Origin: Methylotetracoccus sp.
Lineage (GTDB): Bacteria > Pseudomonadota > Gammaproteobacteria > Methylococcales > Methylococcaceae
Assembly: GCA_025458755.1 (NCBI GenBank)
Contig: JALORT010000098.1
Coordinates: forward strand, 1 to 7,631
Direction: 5' to 3'
DNA: 7,631 nt
The notes beneath the pieces were generated by a model. The model searched no databases. It was not told the origin of the DNA and saw only the letters and a program-made list of their open reading frames with translations. The position numbers were made by a program, and so were the translations under genes. Positions 1 to 7,500 of the stretch are shown piece by piece (position 1 is the first letter of the stretch; the number at the start of each line of letters is the position of its first letter).

Positions 1-726
1 TCACCGATGAACTGGAACGGCACAAGACGAAACTGCTGACCGATATTACGTCTCTGGATCGGCTTTACGATGCCAACCTCGATTATTTCCGAACGCTCGA
101 AGTGTATGTCGCAGCGGGGCAGGAGAAGTTGAGGGAACTGGACCAGGAGATTCTGCCGGCGAAGTCGAAGGCCGCGGCGACGACCGAAGAAGTGATCGCG
201 GCGCAGCAGTTGCGGGATCTCCGTGCAGCACGGGATGATTTGGAGCGGCGCGTGCATGATTTGCTGCTGACCCGCCAAGTGACGCTGCAGAGTCTGCCGA
301 GCATCCGGCTGGTGCAGGAGAATGATAAAGGACTGGTCAACAAAATCGCCCAAAATCGCCTCGACGATGGTCAACACGATCCCGTTATGGCGTCAGCAGT
401 TGGCGACGGCGGTGACCATTTTCCGCTCGGGCGAGGCAGCGAAGACCGTGAAAGCGGCGACCGATTTGACCAACGACTTGCTGCAATCCAACGCCGAGAA
501 TTTGAAAATGGCGACCTCCGAAGCAAGGAGGCAGATCGAACGCGGCGTGTTCGATATCGAGGTGGTGAAAAAAGCCAATCAAACCTTGATCGAAACGATC
601 CAGGAAAGTCTCCGCATTGCCGATGAAGGGAAGCGCCGGCGGGTCGAAGCCGTGACGCAGCTCGAGCTGTGCGAAACGGAACTGAGAAAGACGCTGGCGG
701 CGGCCAGTGCGCGGACGGACGTCTGA
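1..726 (+). pseudogene. telA: TelA-family toxic anion resistance protein, 5'-truncated by the window and frameshifted
   Basis: This is the C-terminal part of a TelA/KlaA-family protein. Family members are linked to tellurite and other toxic-anion resistance, but their biochemical role is poorly defined. Reading from base 3 gives family-like sequence, including LYDANLDYF, LEVYVAAGQEKL, a charged probable coiled coil, and SLPSIRLVQENDKGLVNKI. After about base 350 the family sequence moves to another frame and continues as VNTIPLWRQQL, AVTIFRSGEAAKTVKAATDL, ERGVFDIEVVKKAN and ESLRIADEGKRRR, ending at TGA 724-726. The shift coincides with an exact 10-bp tandem duplication at 341-360. With one copy removed, the window codes for 237 continuous residues. 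As it stands, the upstream frame gains 91 unrelated residues and stops at 624-626. The gene starts before the window. It may be a true pseudogene, a slippage variant or a sequencing error. The family call is secure; the functional state is not. Confidence 0.85.
341..360. repeat. Perfect 10-bp tandem duplication causing the telA frameshift
   Basis: CAAAATCGCC occurs twice head to tail (341-350 and 351-360). The flanking bases do not extend the repeat. Ten bases is 3n+1, so the extra copy shifts the frame. Joining 350 directly to 361 reads NKIASTMVNTIPLW, which is what the TelA family has here. The duplication therefore looks recent, and loss of one unit by slippage could reverse it. Confidence 0.95.
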
Positions 727-741
727 GGCGCAAACGCTGCC

Positions 742-765
742 GTTCGAGCGGCTTTCGCTCGGAAC
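742..765 (+). other. Imperfect hairpin downstream of telA (weak terminator candidate)
   Basis: GTTCGAGCG (742-750) pairs with CGCTCGGAAC (756-765) apart from one bulged G, around a GCTTT loop. It lies 16 bases after the telA stop, where a terminator would fit. No T-run follows on the plus strand, so intrinsic termination is doubtful. The rest of the 727-851 gap shows no convincing promoter or gene. Confidence 0.3.
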
Positions 766-851
766 CTGACGGTCGGCGGAACGGACACCCGAAGTTGCCC
801 CGCCGATGACATGCGGGCTGATGGTGGCGGGCGCGTTCGGATCAAAGATCA

Positions 852-1448
852 ATGTCCCGTCGGGATAAGTCAATGGGTGTTCCGCAACATCAACCGCTGA
901 CGGCAGACGATTATTTCATTGCGGATGATGACACGCGCTGGGAGCTGATCGACGGCCAGAGCTATGACATGTCGCCGGCGCCGTTACTTCGTCATCAATC
1001 CTTGTCCGGTCGCATTCATGTGGGTTTGGCGAAGACTCTGCAGGAAAAGGGGACGGAGGGCGGACTGCCGTCCGAATGCCGGATTTTTGCAGCCCCGGTC
1101 GATGTGGTTCTGAACCGCAACACCGTCGTGCAGCCTGACCTGATCGTGGTTTGTGATTCGTCGAAGTTGGCGAATGGACGCTACGTCGACGGAGCCCCCG
1201 ACTTGGTCGTAGAGATTCTCTCGCCGCAGACCGCTAAAAAAGACAGGCTGACCAAGCGTCTCGTTTATCAAGCCGCGGGCGTGCCCGAGTATTGGATCAT
1301 CGATCCGGTCGGCAATACCTTGGAACAATATCTGCTCGACAACGGTGTCTACGCGGCCCCGAACATCTATGGTCCGGAAGACTCGATGTCCTTGCGTCTG
1401 CAGCCGGAAGCTTCATTGGGGCTCGCCGAGTGGTTTGCCGAAGAGTGA
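852..1448 (+). CDS. Uma2-family PD-(D/E)XK nuclease-like protein
   Basis: This is a 198-residue protein of the Uma2 family (DUF820, restriction-endonuclease-like fold). The family is widespread, often multicopy, and its function is mostly unknown. Family marks in order are LTADDYF (residues 16-22), WELIDG (30-35), an arginine-histidine pair before the first long helix (47-48), QPDLIVV (94-100), GAPDLVVEILSP (114-125), and DRLTKRLVYQAAGVPEYWIIDP (131-152, given here as a span). Candidate catalytic residues are Asp96, Glu121 and Lys135, matching a D, E-x-L, K arrangement. The length is normal for the family. The start is uncertain. ATG 852 gives the longest frame, but ATG 873 has a better-placed GGGA seven bases upstream and would begin MGVPQ, just before the conserved part. 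It stands alone between telA and the lexA operon and shows no visible link to either. The fold call is strong; nuclease activity is inferred from the family. Confidence 0.88.
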   Translation: MSRRDKSMGVPQHQPLTADDYFIADDDTRWELIDGQSYDMSPAPLLRHQSLSGRIHVGLAKTLQEKGTEGGLPSECRIFAAPVDVVLNRNTVVQPDLIVVCDSSKLANGRYVDGAPDLVVEILSPQTAKKDRLTKRLVYQAAGVPEYWIIDPVGNTLEQYLLDNGVYAAPNIYGPEDSMSLRLQPEASLGLAEWFAEE

Positions 1449-1572
1449 CGTTCGTGGTGAGTCGCATCGAAGAGCGGATCATTACGGGGATTGTGAGCAA
1501 GCAGCCGGAAGCTAGCACCGCCTCACTCTGCTAATCGCTCCAGCGGGAACGGGAAAAACAAAACTCTCCGGT

Positions 1573-1589
1573 CGGTTGCTCAGCAACCG
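1573..1589. other. Perfect short hairpin in the Uma2-lexA gap
   Basis: CGGTTGC (1573-1579), loop TCA and GCAACCG (1583-1589) form a perfect 7-bp stem. Read on the minus strand it is followed after nine bases by TTTTGTTTTT (complement of about 1554-1563), which hints at a terminator for leftward transcription. The spacing is longer than usual, and the window has no minus-strand gene that would need it. Read on the plus strand there is no T-run. Its function is unassigned. Confidence 0.3.
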
Positions 1590-1702
1590 GCTGTTCCGTC
1601 ACCCAATGTCAATTTGGAGCTGCCATGTCGAATGCCGGCTCTCACGGCGCGCCAGGGGGCGCTCCGATTGCTGCGTCTTTTCTATGAGATACCACCTGCG
1701 TC

Positions 1703-1731
1703 TTGTATTTAGGTGAACTGACCGATAGACT
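1703..1731 (+). promoter_or_regulatory. Candidate promoter of the lexA-imuAB-dnaE2 operon
   Basis: TTGTAT (1703-1708) and TAGACT (1726-1731) are separated by 17 bases, and each matches the sigma-70 consensus hexamer at four of six positions. Transcription would then start near 1738, inside the palindrome, so a bound repressor would cover both the -10 region and the start point. A rival pair is CTGACC (1718-1723) with TACACT (1741-1746), also spaced 17. Both are weak matches, so the choice is a guess. Confidence 0.3.
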
Positions 1732-1765
1732 GATCATAAATACACTGTATTTATGATCAGTCTAT
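1725..1765. promoter_or_regulatory. LexA operator: perfect 41-bp palindrome overlapping the lexA start codon
   Basis: The left arm ATAGACTGATCATAAATACA (1725-1744) and the right arm (1746-1765) are exact reverse complements around a single C at 1745. The right half contains CTGTATTTATGATCAG (1745-1760), which fits the CTG-N10-CAG core of the gammaproteobacterial SOS box. The surrounding 20 bases (1743-1762) match 14 of 20 positions of the E. coli consensus. By symmetry the left half is a second box, CTGATCATAAATACAC (1730-1745), with one mismatch in its core; the two share base 1745. Placement directly upstream of, and into, a lexA-family gene is typical of autorepression. That LexA binds here is inferred; the palindrome itself is directly visible. 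Confidence 0.88.
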
Positions 1766-2375
1766 GAAGCCTCTGACGTCTCGCCAACAGGAAATCCTCG
1801 AATTCATCCGCCAGTTCCTGGAACAGGAAGGGTTCCCGCCCACCTTGGCCGAAATCACGCGGGCCATGGGGTTGAAATCTCCGCACGGTGTTCGCGAGCA
1901 ACTGCAGGCACTGGCGCGCAAGGGGGCCATCGAATTGATTCCCTCCGCTTCCCGCGGCATCCGGCTCTTGAACAAGGTGGCGGAGCGCGATGCTTTGCCG
2001 CTGATCGGCAAGGTCGCCGCGGGCCGCCCGGTGATGACCGAAGCCCATATCGAAAAGTACTGCCGCTTGGGTCCCGAGTTGTTCCAGAACAAAGCCGATT
2101 ACCTGCTGCGGGTACAGGGAATGAGCATGCGCGATGCCGGTATCCTGGACGGTGATCTCCTAGTGGTCCGACAGACGACCGAGGCGCGCAACGGTCAGAT
2201 CGTGGTTGCCCGCATGCAGGATGAAGTCACGGTGAAGACGCTGCGTGTAGAGGAGGCCATGGCCTATCTGGAGCCGGCGAATCCGGATTTTCCGATAATT
2301 GTCGTCGACTTGGCCAAGCAGGATCTCGCTATCGAAGGTGTCGTGGTCGGCGTCATCCGGACGCGCATTGGGTGA
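1764..2375 (+). CDS. lexA: LexA-family SOS repressor (self-cleaving serine peptidase)
   Basis: This is a 203-residue LexA, the normal length. It is a dimeric repressor that cuts itself when RecA-ssDNA filaments form, releasing SOS genes. The N-terminal winged helix-turn-helix covers residues 1-70 (LTSRQQEILEFI, PPTLAEITRAMGLKSP, LARKGAIEL, SRGIRLL). The cleavage segment is IGKVAAG at 81-87, with the cut at Ala86-Gly87. The catalytic Ser121 lies in GMSM and Lys158 in EVTVK. All of these are offset by +2 from E. coli numbering. The recognition helix differs from E. coli: His41, Gly42 and Arg44 replace Asn41, Ala42 and Glu44. The start is fixed by homology (MKPLTSRQQE against MKALTARQQE) and by an in-frame stop at 1731. 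There is no Shine-Dalgarno sequence, and the ATG sits in the operator palindrome. imuA follows after 7 bases. It may be the host's only LexA or a second, cassette-specific copy; the window cannot decide. Confidence 0.95.
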   Translation: MKPLTSRQQEILEFIRQFLEQEGFPPTLAEITRAMGLKSPHGVREQLQALARKGAIELIPSASRGIRLLNKVAERDALPLIGKVAAGRPVMTEAHIEKYCRLGPELFQNKADYLLRVQGMSMRDAGILDGDLLVVRQTTEARNGQIVVARMQDEVTVKTLRVEEAMAYLEPANPDFPIIVVDLAKQDLAIEGVVVGVIRTRIG

Positions 2376-2382
2376 TGCCCGT

Positions 2383-2997
2383 ATGAACGCCGAATTGGAG
2401 CAGTTGCTGAAATCCGATGGACGAATTTGGCGCGGCAAGAAGACGGTCGCCGATATCCCGATTCTTGCGACCGGTTTTCCGGAGCTCGATCGGGTGCTGC
2501 CGGGTGGTGGGTGGCCGGCGCATGCGCTGACGGAAATCAGGGTAGCCGAATGGGGCATCGGCGAGTTGAGTTTGCTGCTGCCGGCGATGCGCGCATTGAA
2601 CGATGAAGGATTTTGGCTGGTTTGGGTCACTCCGCCGTTCGAACCTTATCCTCCGGCGCTCTGCCAAAGAGGGCTCGATGTGCAACGCATGCTGGTCGTC
2701 GATACCGCTGATTCGGAGGCCGATTTCTGGTGGGTGATGGAGAAGCTGTTGCGCCATCCGGCCGCGCGCCTGGTTCTGGGATGGCCGCGGCAGATCAGGG
2801 GCACGCTGCTGCGTCGGCTGCAACTGGCTGCAGAAGAGGGGGGGACGATAGGGATGTTGTTCCATCGCGAAGCGATCGACAGCACCCCGGCGCCACTGCG
2901 GCTGGCTTTATCGCCGTCGGTCGAAGGGCTGGAGATTCGCGTTCTGAAAGCACGCGGCGGTTTCGGTGGGGCAGTAGCACGGGTGGTGTTGAACTGA
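2383..2997 (+). CDS. imuA: ImuA, translesion synthesis accessory protein (RecA/SulA-like)
   Basis: This is a 204-residue ImuA (also called SulA-like or ImuA1), a cytoplasmic partner in the ImuA-ImuB-DnaE2 error-prone repair complex. Family marks are IWRG (residues 15-18), TGFPELDRVLPGGGWP (30-45), ALTEI, and WGIGELSLLLPAM (57-69), where a RecA-type nucleotide loop would lie. The lysine and serine/threonine of a Walker A motif are absent, so ATP hydrolysis is doubtful, as is common in the family. Further conserved parts are the VWVTPP strand (80-85), VLGWPRQIRGTLLRRLQLAA (131-150), and the C-terminal LEIRVLKARGG (183-193). ATG 2383 is chosen because GGTGA (2371-2375) sits seven bases upstream, overlapping the lexA stop, and because the family sequence begins there. 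The gene lies 7 bases after lexA and 12 before imuB, which implies co-transcription under the LexA operator. Confidence 0.93.
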   Translation: MNAELEQLLKSDGRIWRGKKTVADIPILATGFPELDRVLPGGGWPAHALTEIRVAEWGIGELSLLLPAMRALNDEGFWLVWVTPPFEPYPPALCQRGLDVQRMLVVDTADSEADFWWVMEKLLRHPAARLVLGWPRQIRGTLLRRLQLAAEEGGTIGMLFHREAIDSTPAPLRLALSPSVEGLEIRVLKARGGFGGAVARVVLN

Positions 2998-3009
2998 ACC
3001 GGAAACCCC

Positions 3010-4521
3010 ATGCTTCCGAGGATAAGTGCGCAGCGACAGGTTCCGAGCCTGTCCGAAGAATTCCACCAAAAGCAGTCCGATTGCGAGGACGCCTCTCACT
3101 GGGCTCCGCTCTGGCTTGGCGTCTATCTGCCTCGGCTTGCGCTGGAGGTGTTCGGCTTGACGGATGAGCGTCGTCCGGCCGCTGTTGTGACCGGAGACCA
3201 ACAGGGGCGGTCATTGCTCCATGCCGTTTCCGCGTCGGCGATGAAACAAGGCGTGATACCCGGAATGACCTTGACGTCGGCCTATGCGCTGTGTCCAACG
3301 CTCGCTGTCGAAATCCGTGATCTGAAAAAGGAACAGCAGGCGCTGAATAAACTTGCTGAACTGGGGCTGGCCTTCACCTCTTGGGTGAGCCTGGATTTCC
3401 CCGAAGCGCTGCTGCTGGAGGTGCGGGGCAGCCTGGCTTTGTTTGGCAGTCTGGAGAACTTGACGGCAAAGCTCAGGGAAACGCTGTGTACGAAGGGTCA
3501 CCGGATCTGTTGTGCCGCGGCTCCGGCACCGCTCGCGAGTTGGTTGCTCGCTCGGAGCGGGCGCGAGTGTCGGATTTTGATCCATGAACAGCTTCGTTCG
3601 GTGCTCGGCACGCTCTCCACGGAGCTGTTGGACATCGATAGAGATATTCATGACCGCCTACGGAAGACCGGAGTTTCGTGCTTGCGCGATCTTTGGCGCT
3701 TGCCGCGCGATGGTCTGGCTCGGCGCTATGGAACCCGCTTGCTGATCCTGCTGGACCAGGCCGCAGGTTATCGTGCGACGCCGCTGCGTCGTTTTCACGC
3801 GCCGCCACGGTTCGACGCCGTTATAGAGTTGCCCGAAGAAACGGATCGGCTGGCCCGCCTTGTACCGGCTGTCGAGATGCTGATTGCGCGTTTGGCGAGT
3901 TTTCTTATCGAGCGGGATGCCGCTGTGGCCGAGTTTGACCTGATTCTCGTGCATCGTGAAGGCGCGCCGACGCGGTTGCGGCAGGGTGCGCGCCGGCCCA
4001 CCCGTGATCATGTGCACCTGATGCGGTTGCTGCAAGAGCGGCTGGATTGCCTCCGTCTGCCGGGTCCGGTATGTGCGGTGCGACTGTTCAGCTCGGCCAT
4101 CATGCCATGGACTCCCGTGGCTGCCGACCTATTTGTCGAACGATCCGCAGATCCGGTGGAATGGCAGCAGTTGCTGGATCACCTCCAAACTCGACTGGGT
4201 ACCGGTGCACTGCGTTATTTGTCTGCCCGACCGGATCACCGACCCGAGTACGCGCGGCAGTGGACCATGCAGCCTCAAGCTTCCGTGCCGGTGTGGACAG
4301 TCCTCCGCCCTGTTTGGCTCTTGCCCGCACCTCGTGCATTGTCACCCGGCGAACTCAGCGCCATTTTCCCGGAGGCGGAGCGCATCGAAAGCGGCTGGTG
4401 GGATGGAGCGGCCATTCGACGCGATTACCATCGAGCTGTCGATCGGCGGGGTGCCAAGCTTTGGATTTATCGCAATTCGGAGTCTCCCGCACAGTGGTAT
4501 CTCCATGGCTTATTCGGGTGA
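3010..4521 (+). CDS. imuB: ImuB, catalytically inactive Y-family polymerase homologue
   Basis: This 503-residue protein resembles Y-family (DinB/UmuC) polymerases but lacks their catalytic acids. In known systems ImuB does not polymerise; it bridges the beta clamp, ImuA and DnaE2. The palm begins at LWLGVYLPRLALEVFG (residues 34-49), where active enzymes have a metal-binding aspartate. The second acidic site is replaced by WVSLDFPEALLLEVRGSLALFG (125-146, given as a span). A helix-hairpin-helix-like thumb lies near 217-253 (LRKTGVSCLRDLWRLP), followed by the little-finger region. The C-terminal ImuB part has PDHRPE (408-413), RPVWLLPAPRAL (433-444), SGWWDG (461-466), RRDYHRA (470-476) and WYLHGLFG (496-503). 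VAADLF (370-375) could be a clamp-binding site, but this is uncertain. About 33 residues precede the usual family start and are unlike it; no later in-frame start is evident. GGAAA (3001-3005) is a weak ribosome site. The 3' end overlaps dnaE2 by 17 bases. Confidence 0.94.
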   Translation: MLPRISAQRQVPSLSEEFHQKQSDCEDASHWAPLWLGVYLPRLALEVFGLTDERRPAAVVTGDQQGRSLLHAVSASAMKQGVIPGMTLTSAYALCPTLAVEIRDLKKEQQALNKLAELGLAFTSWVSLDFPEALLLEVRGSLALFGSLENLTAKLRETLCTKGHRICCAAAPAPLASWLLARSGRECRILIHEQLRSVLGTLSTELLDIDRDIHDRLRKTGVSCLRDLWRLPRDGLARRYGTRLLILLDQAAGYRATPLRRFHAPPRFDAVIELPEETDRLARLVPAVEMLIARLASFLIERDAAVAEFDLILVHREGAPTRLRQGARRPTRDHVHLMRLLQERLDCLRLPGPVCAVRLFSSAIMPWTPVAADLFVERSADPVEWQQLLDHLQTRLGTGALRYLSARPDHRPEYARQWTMQPQASVPVWTVLRPVWLLPAPRALSPGELSAIFPEAERIESGWWDGAAIRRDYHRAVDRRGAKLWIYRNSESPAQWYLHGLFG

Positions 4522-7500
4522 CTATTTCGAACTGCATGCGCTGAGTAATTTCAGTTTCTTGCGCGGTGCCTCTCATCCGGAGGAGCTGGTGGCCGAGGCG
4601 CACAGACTGAAATATGCGGGAATGGCGCTCACCGATGAATGTTCTCTTTCCGGCATCGTGAAGGCGCATCTGGAAGCGAGACGGCTGGGTTTGAAGCTTA
4701 TCGTCGGCAGCGAGCTCCGCCTCCAGGACGGTCTGTGCGTCGTAGTGCTGGCGACCGACCGGGTCGGTTATGGCCAATTGTCCGCGCTGATCACGCTCGG
4801 CCGGCGTAGTGCGCCCAAAGGGACTTACCGTTTGAGTCGGCAAGATCTGGCCAGCCGGAATATGCACCATTGTCTGGCGATTTGGCTGCCCGGCTCTACT
4901 CCGAAAGACGAAGAAGGGGCCTGGTTGGCCCAGTTGTTTCCACGGCGGATCTGGCTGGGTACCGAGCTTTTTTTGACCGGTCGCGACCCCCAGCGTCTCG
5001 TCGCGCTGCAAGCATTGGGGGGTAGGCTAAACATGCCGTTGGTCGCGTGCAACGATGTGCATATGCATCATCGGGAACGTCAAGCCTTGCAGGACATGGT
5101 GACCGCAATCCGTTTGAACAAACCGCTGTCCGAGCTCGGCTATACGCTGTTCCCGAATGGCGAACGGCATCTCCGCTCTCTCGCCCGGCTGGCAAGGATC
5201 TATCCGCGGCCACTGTTGATGGAAACCGCGACGATTGCCGCACGCTGCACTTTCTCGCTGGACGAGTTGCGCTATGAATATCCGGCAGAACTGGTGCCGG
5301 CAAACCATACCCCGACCTTCTGGCTGCGTCATCTGACCGAGCAGGGGATGCATCGACGCTGGCCCGAGGGCGCGCCGGGCAAGGTTCGCGCGCAGGTCGA
5401 ACATGAGTTGTCATTGATTGGGGAGATGGGTTACGAACCCTTCTTCCTCACCGCCTATGACGTAGTCAAGTTCGCCAGGGCGCGCGGCATCTTGTGTCAG
5501 GGGCGGGGGTCGGCGGCCAATTCGGCGGTCTGCTATTGCCTTGGGATCACCGAGGTCGACCCGGCCCGACTGGACCTGCTATTCGAGCGCTTCATTTCCA
5601 AGGAACGGAACGAGCCTCCGGACATCGATGTCGACTTCGAGCACGAGCGGCGTGAAGAGGTCATCCAGTACATTTACCAAAAATATGGCCGGCATCGAGC
5701 GGCATTAGCCGCCAGCCTAATCACGTATCGCACCAAGAGTGCAGTGCGCGATGTCGCCAAAGCACTCGGGTTGAATACGGTGCAGGTGGATGTTTTGGCC
5801 CATGTTCTGGATCACTGGGATCGGGCGGATACGCTGCCGGCCCGTATCGCGGAAGCCGGTCTTTCGACGGACAGCGGAACGGCCCAGCAGTTGTTGCGCC
5901 TGGCCCGCATGCTGATCGGATTCCCCCGTCATCTCTCGCAGCACGTGGGCGGCTTCGTGATCGCTGCGGACGAGTTGTCTCAGCTCGTGCCGTTGGAAAA
6001 TGCCGCCATGCCGGAACGAACCGTGATCCAGTGGGACAAGGATGATCTGGAGGCACTGGGACTGCTCAAGGTCGATGTGCTGTCCCTCGGCATGCTGACG
6101 GCCATTCGCAAGGCACTGCAGTATGTCGGCCGCTCGACAGGCCGAACGTTGACCCTGGCCGACGTGCCGCCGGAAGATCCGGCGGTCTACGCGATGCTGC
6201 AGCAGGCCGACAGCATTGGCGTCTTCCAGGTGGAATCCCGTGCCCAGATGACGATGCTGCCGCGGTTGAAGCCCAACAACTACTACGATCTGGTCATCGA
6301 GATCGCGATCGTTCGGCCGGGCCCAATCCAGGGTGAAATGGTTCACCCGTATCTTGCCCGCCGCAGCGGGAAAGAGGCAGTCTCTTATCCGAGTGCGGAG
6401 GTAAAGCGCGTGCTGGAGCGCACACTGGGTGTACCCATCTTCCAGGAACAGGTGATGCAGTTGGCCATGGTTGCGGCTGGTTTCACAGCGGGTGAAGCGG
6501 ATCAACTGCGTCGTGCAATGGCCGCGTGGCGTCGCCGGGGTGATTTGGATCAATTCGAGCAGAAGCTGCTAGAGGGCATGCGTTCTCGCGGGTACGAGGA
6601 GCGTTTCGCACAACAGATCTACAAGCAGATAAGGGGTTTCGGCGAATACGGTTTCCCCGAATCTCACTCGGCGAGCTTCGCTTTGCTAGCCTATGTTTCT
6701 GCGTGGTTGAAGCATTACCACCCGGCCGCTTTCACCTGCGCATTGTTGAACAGTCAACCGATGGGCTTCTATGCCCCGGCGCAATTGATTCAGGATGCCC
6801 GGTATCACGGCGTGGAGGTACGTCCGATCGATGTCCGTTCTAGCGCGTATGATTGTTCGCTGGAACTGGACGACGGGCCTGATCCCGCGCTGCGACTCGG
6901 TCTTCGGATGGTGAGCGGATTATCGAGGGCGGGGGCAGTCAGGGTGGCCACCGCTCAGCGTGTCTCTCCATTCAGCGGCATGCAGGACTTCGCCGTGCGA
7001 TGTCGACTCGATCGTCGGGACCTGGAAAGTCTCGCCGCTGCCGATGCATTGCGGGGATTGTCCGGCCATCGCCGCCGAGCTTACTGGGACGCTGCGGGTG
7101 TGGAGTCTCCAACGCCGCTGTATGCCGAACCAGTCTTCGAAGAGGCGCTGCCGATGCTGCGTCCGCCTGGGGAGGCCGCAGATATCATTGCCGACTACGC
7201 TGCAACCGGTACCACCTTGCGCCGTCACCCGCTGGCGCTCTTGCGTCCAAAGCTGAAAGAAGGGGGGGTCCAAACAGCAAAAGCTCTTTGGTCGCTGCCG
7301 CATGGCGCTATGGTGCGAGTCGCGGGGTTGGTGTTGTGCCGCCAGCGCCCATTGACGGCATCCGGAGTCACGTTCGTGACCATCGAGGATGAAACGGGGG
7401 TCGTCAATTTGATCGTCTGGCCAAAGACTGCTGAAGTGCAACGACGGGTGTTGTTGCGATGTAACGTGTTAATGGTCAGCGGCATCATCCAGTGCGAACA

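Larger units (their letters stand above)
1449..1763. other. Intergenic region upstream of lexA, no gene seen
   Basis: These 315 bases separate Uma2 from lexA. Neither strand has an open frame with convincing protein character or a good start. The contents are a 7-bp-stem hairpin at 1573-1589, a GGCGCGCC palindrome at 1646-1653 that is probably incidental, promoter-like hexamers at 1703-1731, and the long operator palindrome at the right end. Base composition becomes clearly AT-rich in the last 60 bases, as expected for a promoter and operator. Confidence 0.6.

Noticed and set aside
341..360. Programmed ribosomal frameshift in telA
   Set aside because: There is no slippery heptamer with a downstream structure, and deletion of one exact 10-bp unit explains the frame change fully.
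351..626. Out-of-frame tail following the telA duplication as a real C-terminus
   Set aside because: It is unlike the TelA family, while the other frame carries unmistakable TelA sequence to a stop at 726.
1400..1513. 13-bp direct repeat GCAGCCGGAAGCT at 1400-1412 and 1501-1513
   Set aside because: One copy is in Uma2 coding and the other in the intergenic gap, with no similarity beyond the 13 bases. A match of this size somewhere in the window is not surprising by chance.
1725..1765. The long palindrome as an intrinsic terminator
   Set aside because: It is AT-rich, has a one-base centre and no T-run after it, and overlaps a lexA start codon, so an operator role fits better.
4073..4504. Possible N-terminal extension of DnaE2
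   Set aside because: The frame is open, but its translation is not polymerase-like and overlaps conserved ImuB coding. The DnaE2 family N-terminus begins at ATG 4505.
5717..6553. Long minus-strand open frame (278 codons) antisense to dnaE2
   Set aside because: It lies wholly inside the conserved polymerase core on the other strand. Its sequence is rich in His, Gln and Arg and looks like a shadow frame of a GC-rich gene, and it has no family features.
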